A stretch of 64,000 bases of DNA, taken from positions 1 to 64,000 of the forward strand of contig JAQWGQ010000005.1 in assembly GCA_029238125.1 (NCBI GenBank). Direction: 5' to 3'. A program made the position numbers and the translations under genes. Origin of the DNA: Flavobacteriaceae bacterium (GTDB taxonomy: Bacteria; Bacteroidota; Bacteroidia; Flavobacteriales; Flavobacteriaceae). Positions 57,218 through 64,000 of the stretch are shown here, one piece after another. The notes beneath the pieces were generated by a model. The model worked only from the letters and a program-made list of their open reading frames with translations, was not told the DNA's origin and made no database searches. Positions within the stretch are counted from its first letter, which is position 1. Each line of letters begins with the position of its first letter.

Positions 57218-57865
57218 CTAGTTGTAATAGGTGCTATCCCAAATCGCCCTGCTAAAATTTTTGCCAGCAGCAAAAGAGTAATAAATTACAATAGCTGCAA
57301 TGGACTTAAACATAAACAAGAAAATCAAAATAAAGTCAGACCAGTTTGGTTCCATACTGAACAGGGTAAGCGGCATAAATGAAGTCAAAACAAAGCTCAG
57401 TAATAAAATCGAAAGGATGCTGGTAACAATGTTTTTAAACGGCCACATCATCAACTGTCGAAGGGGATGGAGGTCATTCCCCCATTTGTGAATCAAATAG
57501 TAATACTGATTACCGATCGGAACAAACAATAAAGGGTCATCTGCATTTTTGAGTTTGAATAACTTGGAAGGAGCAACAATTTTCATGTTTTGTAACTCCG
57601 TGTTGTGCGCTTGCTCTAATGCTTGTATGCTTTCAATGGCTTCAACAGGGACATCACCCTTAAAATAATCAAGATCCAAAAAACGTAAGCGGTAGTCGAT
57701 ACACGTATTTTTAATTGTGTCGCGATGAAAAATTCGCTCGGTTTCCAATTGCTCAAAATCGAATTGATTGTACTTGCGACGTAATGATTTTTCAGGTGTC
57801 GAAAATGAAGGAATCGTGTCTTGAGATTGAAGGAGTACTTTGTGAAGGTCGATAGCGGGTAACAT
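57218..57865 (-). CDS. Membrane protein of unknown function
   Basis: A 215-aa protein. The N-terminal ~135 residues are soluble and charged (SLRRKYNQFDFEQLETERIFHRDTIKNTCIDYRLRFLDLDYFKGD), followed by DPLLFVPIGNQYYYLIHKWGNDLHPLRQLMMWPFKN. Two C-terminal membrane segments follow (IVTSILSILLLSFVLTSFMPLTLF and FILIFLFMFKSIAAIVIYYSFAAG), ending NFSRAIWDSTYYN. I recall similar proteins next to DUF2007 in flavobacteria but no assigned role. The 3-nt spacing to the DUF2007 gene indicates one transcript. Confidence 0.75.
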   Translation of the reverse strand: MLPAIDLHKVLLQSQDTIPSFSTPEKSLRRKYNQFDFEQLETERIFHRDTIKNTCIDYRLRFLDLDYFKGDVPVEAIESIQALEQAHNTELQNMKIVAPSKLFKLKNADDPLLFVPIGNQYYYLIHKWGNDLHPLRQLMMWPFKNIVTSILSILLLSFVLTSFMPLTLFSMEPNWSDFILIFLFMFKSIAAIVIYYSFAAGKNFSRAIWDSTYYN

Positions 57866-57935
57866 ATTTTTTCTTTTTTAGCAATACCAAATGTACACAA
57901 AAGAAAAAGAAACCCAAAAAAAACAAAACGGTTTA

Positions 57936-60340
57936 CTAACGCAATTCAGCGTCAAAATCATTTTGAAGCTTATCAAAAATCTTTTTTATAACTTATCTAC
58001 CTGTTTGTCTGTAAGTGTTTTACGATTGTCATTTAAAGTAAAACTTAAACCATATGACTTTTTGCCTTCTGGTATCCCTTTCCCTTCATACACATCAAAA
58101 AGTTGAATTGAAGTCACTAACTTTTTTTCGGTTTCTTGGGTAGCTTTTTGTAGGGATTCATAGGAGATATCGCGGTTGACAATAAGGGCTAGATCACGGT
58201 TGACAGAAGGAAATTTAGAAATCGCTTGAATATGCTTTGCTGTATTTGTTGCGAGTGCTTTGTATGCCTCGATATCGATTTCCGCAACAAAAACTTCATT
58301 CTCGATACTTAGGCCTTCAAATGCTGTAGTGTCTAGTTTTCCAATAGATCCAAATTCTTTTTGTCCACTTTGAAGAGATATTCCTTCGTTGAGATACTTT
58401 TGGTTCTCTAGTGTGTTTTCTGTGTAAACGATTCCTGCTCGTTTGCAAAGGGCTTCGATTATCCCTTTTAAGTAAAAGAAATCATTGGACTGCTCGTTGC
58501 TTCGCCAATGATTTTCCTGTTGCATTCCAGTTAGGCCGATTACCAGCTGTTTTCTTTCAATATAATCCGAGCCATCTTTTTGATATACATTTCCAATTTC
58601 AAAAAATCGACAATTGTTATTTTTCCGATTTCGGTTGTACTGTATGGCATCAACCAAGCCCCCAAATAAGGATGTACGCATCGCTGAGAGTTCTTGACTC
58701 AGCGGATTGACAATCGAAACCGATTTGTCATTCTCATTCTCTTGTAATTTGGTCAGGGAGTTATTGTAGATTTCAAAAAAACCAAGATTCGCCAGTTGTT
58801 GACTGAGCATCCTTACCTCTTGGTCGGCTGGTTTTCCACCAGTCGGCATCGAAGTGATTAAGCGATCTGAAAAATTAATGCGGTTGTATCCATAAACCCG
58901 CAAGATTTCTTCAACAATATCTGCAGGTCGAGTTACATCTACCCGATAACTGGGGATTGACAGTCCAAGCGTAGTTTCAGAAACATTGTTGATTTTGATA
59001 CCTAAGGAAGTTAAGATCGATTTAATCTCTTCTCTGGGTATCTCTTGTCCGATCAACTTGTTGATGTAATCAAATTGAATGGTCAACTGATTTTGTTCTA
59101 CCTTGGTGGGATAATCATCAGAGATTTCACTTGTAATTTTACCACCCGCAACTTCCATAATGAGCAATGCAGCACGTTTGAGTGCGTAATCACACAGTTG
59201 AATATCAATTCCACGCTCAAAACGAAAAGAGGCATCTGTGCTCAGCCCATGACGTTTGGCTGTTTTTCGAATTCGAACAGGGTCAAAATAGGCACTTTCT
59301 AAAAATACTTCTTTTGTTTTCTCTGTAATTCCTGAGTCAATTCCGCCAAAAACACCTGCGATACACATGGGCTTATCACCATCACAAATCATAAGGTCTT
59401 CTTCGTGCAGCTTTCGTTCAACACCATCAAGAGTTGTAAATGTAGTCCCTTTCGGTAGTGTTTTCACTTTAACAGTATTGGAAGTGATTTCTTTCGCATC
59501 AAAGGCATGCAAAGGCTGCCCGATTTCGTGTAGAATGTAATTTGTCGCATCAACAACATTGTTGATCGGACTAAGTCCAATTGCCTTGAGTTTGTTTTGT
59601 ATATGGGCTGGTGAGGGACCTACACTGATCCCCGAAATCCGGACACCACAGTAGCGAGGTGCTGCTTTGGCGTCGATGACATCAACCCGAATGGGTTTGA
59701 GAGATTGATGGATGTGAAAATCGTTAATACTGGGAGTGATGAGTTCCATCTGTATACCCTGTTGCAACCAACCAGCTTTTAAATCCCTGGCGACGCCCAT
59801 ATGACTCATGGCATCTGCACGGTTGGGAGTTAGGCCGATTTCAAATATTTGATCGCTTTCGGGTAAAAACACCTCCTTACATGGAGTTCCTGGTTTATAT
59901 TTATCATCTAAAACGATAATCCCATCATGGCTTTGACCAATACCAATTTCATCTTCAGCACAAATCATACCCATGCTCACATGATCACGGATTTTGGCTT
60001 TTTTGATTTTAAATGGCTCGCCAACAATCGGATAAATGGTGCTTCCCACGGTCGCAACGACAACTTTTTGTCCTTTGTCAACATTTGGCGCTCCACATAC
60101 AATTGACAATGGCTCATCTTCACCCACATCAACACTTGTGACTTTGAGCTTGTCTGCATTGGGATGTTTTTCGCAAGTGAGTACCTCGCCAACCACCATA
60201 CCGTCTAACATTCCCGGTATAGATTCATACGTGTGAATACCTTCAACCTCCAAGCCCAAATCTGTTAGAAGGTCACTTATTTGGACTGCACTCCAGTCTG
60301 TATTGACAAATCGCCGTAGCCAGTTTAATGATATTTTCAT
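57936..60340 (-). CDS. pheT: Phenylalanyl-tRNA synthetase beta subunit, with 1-nt frameshift near the 3' end
   Basis: Charges tRNA-Phe together with PheS. The track stops at 57986 (784 aa, ending TDKQVDKL). The next bases read in the neighbouring frame as IKKIFDKLQNDFDAELR followed by TAG at 57936-57938, which is the expected family C-terminus (..VDKLIKKIFDKL..LR). One missing base near TTATAAAAAA therefore splits the last 17 residues from an otherwise complete 801-aa protein. Domains: EMAP/OB tRNA-binding (KISLNWLRRFV, GMICAEDEIGIG), B3/B4 (FEIGLTPNRADAMSHMGVARDL), B5 and C-terminal FDX-ACB (SKFPSVNRDLALIVNRDIS). Loss of the last helix of FDX-ACB in an essential gene suggests sequencing error or tolerated truncation. 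Confidence 0.93.
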
Positions 60341-60394
60341 TGATTAATGATAATGGGGTAAAGATACAACGAAGATTTTTTCTATGGATGCTTT

Positions 60395-62500
60395 TTATGA
60401 GATGTACTTCCAAATTCCCTTGCCAGCTTGTAGCATTCGTAAGGTATCGGCAATCGGCTTATTTTTCGCTTTTGCCAAAGTCGGATCGTCCGCCAATAAA
60501 TCAATGGCTACATTCCGAACTTGAAGGATGACTTGAGCATCACGGCTTAGGTTGGCGATACGCATCTGTAGGATTCCACTTTGCTGGGTTCCCATAAGAT
60601 CTCCAGGGCCTCGGAGTTTTAAATCCACTTCGGCAAGCTCAAAACCATCCTGGGTTCGTACCATGGCCTGGATTCGGGTTTTGGCGTCGTTTGACAATTT
60701 TACACCAGTCATTAAAATACAGTAGCTTTTGTCTGCTCCACGTCCAATGCGCCCTCGTAGCTGATGAAGTTGGGACAGTCCAAATCGCTCGGCACTCTCG
60801 ATGACCATCACACTTGGGTTTGGAATATCCACACCCACCTCAATGACTGTGGTCGCCACCATGATTTGTGTTTTTCCGCTTGAAAAACGTTCCATCTCAA
60901 ATGCTTTGTCCTCCGATTTCATTCGCCCATGAAGAATACTAACTTGATAATCCGGTTGTGGAAAATCACGTGATATGCTTTCAAATCCATCCATTAAATC
61001 TTTATAATCCATCGTTGAAGATTCCTCGATTAATGGATAGACTATATAAACCTGGCGTCCTTTTTCGATTTCACTTTTCATAAACTGATTGACTGCCAAT
61101 CGGTTTCGATCAGTACGTTGAGCTGTTGTAATCGGTTTTCTACCCGGAGGCAATTCGTCGATAATTGAGCTTTCCAAATCGCCATAGAGTGTCATTGCCA
61201 AGGTGCGGGGGATGGGTGTGGCCGTCATTACCAATATATGGGGAGGAATTTGATTTTTCTTCCATAGCTTGGCTCTTTGGGCGACACCAAATCGGTGTTG
61301 CTCATCAATGATTGCGAATCCTAAATTTTGGAAATGAACATTGGGCTCGAGGATCGCATGCGTGCCGACAAGAAGTTGCAATTCACCAGATTGAAGCTGG
61401 GTGTGTATTTCCTTTCTTTCAGCCGTTTTGGTAGCGCCAGTAAGGAGCTTGATGGTTAGACCAAGTGGTGCAGCAAGTTGAGATAGAGTCTGGTAGTGTT
61501 GCTGTGCCAAGATCTCAGTAGGAGCGACTATGGTCGCTTGCATTTGATTGTCTAAGGCAATCAGCGCACTTAAAAACGCCACGATCGTTTTTCCAGAGCC
61601 GACATCACCCTGTAAGAGTCGATTCATTTGTGCCCCGCTACCAAAATCAGAACGAATCTCTTTGATCACTCTTTTTTGTGCATCTGTCAACGAAAAGGGC
61701 AAATGATTGTTGTAAAAGCGATTGAAAAAATCACCAACTTTATCAAATAAATGTCCCTTAAACTGTTTTCGATGATCCAATTTTTTCTGCAAGAGTTGAA
61801 GTTGGATAAAAAATAATTCCTCAAATCGCAGGCGTTTTTGAGCTTTTTCGAGCTGACCTAAATCTTTTGGAAAGTGAATGGCAGCTAGTGCTTCTGTGGC
61901 TCCGATCAATCCATGATCATTTCGAATATTATCCGACAGCGTTTCCCGTACACCCAAATGCAATTCGTCAAAAAGGTGTTGCATAATTTGACGCATCGTT
62001 CGGTTGGTAATACTTCGATTTATGAGTTTTTCGGTAGATGCATATACGGGCTGAAATACGGCAGACTTTATTGTTGCATCTGGTGTTTCTTCCTCAAGTT
62101 CGGGGTGAGCAATGGAGCAGCGAGAGCCGTACCACAATAGTCGACCGAAAGCAATATAGCGAACATTTGTTTGAAGCTGCTTTTGAATCCACTGATATCC
62201 GCGAAACCAAACGAGCTCAATTTCGCCAGTTGAATCTTGAAAGCTAGCAACCAGACGTTTCCCTTTGGCTTGATTGATTAGGCGGATATCGGTAATTCTT
62301 CCGATAATCTGGACGTCAGCTTGCACTTTTGGTAGCTCGGCGATGCTGTAAAACCGAGTGCGATCTACATATCGGTTTGGAAAGTGATACAGTAAGTCCT
62401 TACAGGTGTCAATCCCCAATTCGCTGCGAAGTAAAGTGCCGCGATTTGGACCGACTCCTTTTAGGTACTCAATGGGTTTTTCTAACAACGCTGCTGCCAT
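60395..62500 (-). CDS. recG: ATP-dependent DNA helicase RecG
   Basis: Branch-migration helicase that regresses stalled forks and processes recombination intermediates. 701 aa. N-terminal wedge/OB region (about 1-170, GPNRGTLLRSELGIDTCKDLLYHFPNRYVDRT and IGRITDIRLINQ), then superfamily 2 motifs: QGDVGSGKTIVAFLSALIAL (I), IVAPTEILAQQH (Ia), IIDEQHRFGVAQR (II, DEQH), MTATPIPRTLAMTLYGDL (III), IVYPLIEES, ATTVIEVGVDIPNPSVMVIESAERFGLSQLHQLRGRIGRG (V-VI). C-terminal TRAP-motif region ends KGIWKYIS. Complete; start ATG 62500 matches family length. Confidence 0.97.
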   Translation of the reverse strand: MAAALLEKPIEYLKGVGPNRGTLLRSELGIDTCKDLLYHFPNRYVDRTRFYSIAELPKVQADVQIIGRITDIRLINQAKGKRLVASFQDSTGEIELVWFRGYQWIQKQLQTNVRYIAFGRLLWYGSRCSIAHPELEEETPDATIKSAVFQPVYASTEKLINRSITNRTMRQIMQHLFDELHLGVRETLSDNIRNDHGLIGATEALAAIHFPKDLGQLEKAQKRLRFEELFFIQLQLLQKKLDHRKQFKGHLFDKVGDFFNRFYNNHLPFSLTDAQKRVIKEIRSDFGSGAQMNRLLQGDVGSGKTIVAFLSALIALDNQMQATIVAPTEILAQQHYQTLSQLAAPLGLTIKLLTGATKTAERKEIHTQLQSGELQLLVGTHAILEPNVHFQNLGFAIIDEQHRFGVAQRAKLWKKNQIPPHILVMTATPIPRTLAMTLYGDLESSIIDELPPGRKPITTAQRTDRNRLAVNQFMKSEIEKGRQVYIVYPLIEESSTMDYKDLMDGFESISRDFPQPDYQVSILHGRMKSEDKAFEMERFSSGKTQIMVATTVIEVGVDIPNPSVMVIESAERFGLSQLHQLRGRIGRGADKSYCILMTGVKLSNDAKTRIQAMVRTQDGFELAEVDLKLRGPGDLMGTQQSGILQMRIANLSRDAQVILQVRNVAIDLLADDPTLAKAKNKPIADTLRMLQAGKGIWKYIS

Positions 62501-62600
62501 ATAACGAAGATAATTTTTTTCAAGAGAATTGTTGATAAAGTCTCCTTTTGTTATGGGTTAGCGACTGGATTTTTTCTTTTTTACACGTACTTTAGTAGCT

Positions 62601-64000
62601 GTGGAAGATTACCTATCACAACTCAACGAAGCACAACAAGAGCCCACAACCCATGTGGATGGACCGCTTATGGTCATTGCAGGTGCTGGATCTGGAAAAA
62701 CAAGAGTTCTGACCTATCGGATTGCGTATTTGATGCAACAAGGGATAGATGCGTTTTCCATACTGGCACTGACCTTTACCAACAAAGCAGCTCGAGAAAT
62801 GAAAACTCGAATTGCTGAGATTGTTGGCGAGAGTGAATCCAAAAATCTATGGATGGGAACCTTTCACTCTGTTTTTGCTCGAATCTTACGTGCAGAAGCA
62901 GATCGATTGGGCTATCCTTCTAGCTTTACGATTTACGACACCCAGGACTCGGAACGCCTTGTCAAATCGATTATCAAGGAGATGAATCTGGATGCAGATA
63001 TCTACAAGCCAAAGCAAATTCGAAACCGGATTTCATCCTTTAAAAATAGTTTGATAACGGTTCGTGCCTATCACAACAACCCCGAATTGGTTGAAGCAGA
63101 CAGAGAGGCCAGACGCTCGGCCATGGGAAATATCTATAAAAACTACGTCGAACGTTGCTTCAAAGCAGGAGCGATGGATTTTGATGATTTATTGCTCAAA
63201 ACCAATGAGCTTCTCAATCGATTTCCTGATGTATTGGCAAAATATCAAGATCGCTTTCGATATATTTTGGTCGATGAGTACCAAGATACCAACCATTCCC
63301 AATATCTGATCGTACGCGCCTTGGCAGATAAATTTCAAAATCTATGTGTGGTAGGTGACGATGCGCAGAGTATCTATGCGTTTCGTGGTGCCAACATTGA
63401 AAACATATTGAATTTTCACAAGGATTACCCCGATGCAAAAACCTATCGACTTGAACAAAACTATCGCTCTACAGAATATATCGTCGAAGCGGCCAACAGT
63501 GTGATCAATCACAATCAAAACAAACTCGATAAAACCGTGTGGACTGCCAACGAAAAGGGCGAAAAGATTGTAATTCATCGTAGTCCATCAGATGGTGATG
63601 AGGGTCGATATGTGGCACAATCCATTTTTGAGCAAGCAATGAACTTGCAACTGCCTTATACTTCCTTTGCCATTCTGTATCGAACCAACGCACAATCCAG
63701 AGCGATGGAGGATGCGTTGAGAAAGCGAAATATCCCATACAGAGTGTATGGAGGCCTTTCATTCTATCAGCGGAAAGAAATCAAAGATATGCTCGCTTAC
63801 CTTCGTTTAATTGTCAACCCGAAGGATGAAGAAAGCTTGCGAAGAGTAATCAATTACCCCGCTCGCGGTATTGGGCTGACTACGATGAACAAACTGGTGG
63901 TTGCCGCAGAAGAACACAATCTTACTTTGTTTGAAGTTGCTGATCAAGCCAACCATTTGCCGCTGCAAATTCATGCTGGTGCAAAAACAAAACTGGTCAA
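62601..64000 (+). CDS. UvrD/PcrA-type DNA helicase, 3' end outside window
   Basis: Superfamily 1A helicase acting in repair and replication restart. Not in the ORF track because no stop lies in the window. From GTG 62601 (MEDYLSQLNEAQQEPTTHVDGP) 466 codons are visible. Motifs: Q-motif LNEAQQEP, I AGAGSGKTRVLTYRIA (28-), Ia ALTFTNKAAREMKTRI, Ic GTFHSVFARILR, II YILVDEYQDTNHSQY, III VVGDDAQSIYAFRGANIENI and IV LEQNYRST. Motif V/VI would follow beyond 64000. The 2A/2B domains are partly visible (YRVYGGLSFYQRKEIKDMLAYLRLI, NYPARGIG), matching UvrD/PcrA rather than RecB or Rep. Divergent from recG. Confidence 0.95.
   Translation, partial: MEDYLSQLNEAQQEPTTHVDGPLMVIAGAGSGKTRVLTYRIAYLMQQGIDAFSILALTFTNKAAREMKTRIAEIVGESESKNLWMGTFHSVFARILRAEADRLGYPSSFTIYDTQDSERLVKSIIKEMNLDADIYKPKQIRNRISSFKNSLITVRAYHNNPELVEADREARRSAMGNIYKNYVERCFKAGAMDFDDLLLKTNELLNRFPDVLAKYQDRFRYILVDEYQDTNHSQYLIVRALADKFQNLCVVGDDAQSIYAFRGANIENILNFHKDYPDAKTYRLEQNYRSTEYIVEAANSVINHNQNKLDKTVWTANEKGEKIVIHRSPSDGDEGRYVAQSIFEQAMNLQLPYTSFAILYRTNAQSRAMEDALRKRNIPYRVYGGLSFYQRKEIKDMLAYLRLIVNPKDEESLRRVINYPARGIGLTTMNKLVVAAEEHNLTLFEVADQANHLPLQIHAGAKTKLV

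Overview
The window is a contiguous chromosomal stretch of a member of the Bacteroidota, most probably a marine-type Flavobacteriaceae. The evidence is the low G+C, the recurrent TTG-N17-20-TAnnTTTG promoters with almost no Shine-Dalgarno signals, SusC-like carboxypeptidase-regulatory domains on TonB receptors, a C-terminal type IX secretion (T9SS) sorting domain, a class II ketol-acid reductoisomerase, and family-typical gene neighbourhoods (serC-serA-DUF6787, acyl-CoA reductase/ferredoxin, phoH-purC). No prophage, IS element, CRISPR array or tRNA was seen. One structural RNA is present, the SRP RNA at about 53.75 kb.

Layout. 1-3.9 kb: nth (cut by the window edge), bcp, a conserved unknown, an MBL hydrolase and a small membrane-anchored protein. 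3.9-6.9 kb: two adjacent exported-protein genes, both broken as written. An arylsulfotransferase-like lipoprotein has an in-frame TAG, and a two-repeat T9SS cargo protein has a 1-nt frameshift; an 11-G tract lies next to a promoter -7 box between them. 6.9-10.3 kb: a minus-strand operon of lolD-like ATPase, TIGR02757 protein, dihydroorotase homologue without its HxH motif, and esterase. 10.4-11.6 kb: msrA-folE. 11.6-17.4 kb: serC-serA-DUF6787 followed by a His-rich metal-uptake set (small His-rich protein, His/Asp-rich lipoprotein, TonB receptor). 17.4-21.6 kb: acyl-CoA reductase and ferredoxin, divergent with abutting -7 boxes, then a second TonB receptor. 21.7-26.1 kb: ychF, then a 2.56-kb insertion of orphan genes bounded by a 106-bp duplication of the ychF 3' end, then a PagL-like lipid A deacylase gene whose 3' end now runs antisense into the duplicated ychF fragment. 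26.1-28.2 kb: nitroreductase and aldehyde dehydrogenase. 28.5-36.8 kb: ilvD-ilvB-ilvN-ilvC-ilvA and gapN. 36.8-47 kb: dnaN, SAM hydroxide adenosyltransferase, phoH-purC, the miaA/DnaQ-GIY-YIG/yggS/DUF1015/oxidoreductase operon, pcm and smpB. 47-64 kb: clpB, glyA, a beta-helix lipoprotein, glutaminyl cyclase, SRP RNA, SDR, transaldolase, ABC-F, pheT, recG and the start of a UvrD/PcrA helicase.

Most of the window is core metabolism and information processing. The ilv operon makes 2-oxobutanoate and carries both acetolactate-derived routes towards isoleucine and valine. serC/serA make serine precursors and glyA interconverts serine and glycine. lolD, the TonB receptors, glutaminyl cyclase and the T9SS cargo belong to envelope biogenesis and the exported proteome. 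The least ordinary part is 21.7-26.1 kb. The two ychF ends differ only by synonymous changes (GAA/GAG, GTG/GTT, TGA/TAA). Removing one A from an A10 run in the PagL-like gene would restore a stop that overlaps the downstream ychF stop by exactly TTAA, the same 4-nt convergent stop overlap found at four other gene pairs here. This supports an ancestral ychF/PagL-like convergent pair split by incoming DNA that brought its own ychF end.

A caution: four lesions (in-frame TAG at 4425, frameshift at about 5940, A10 at 25367, frameshift at the pheT 3' end near 57986) may be true mutations, phase-variable sites or assembly errors. The sequence alone cannot separate these.
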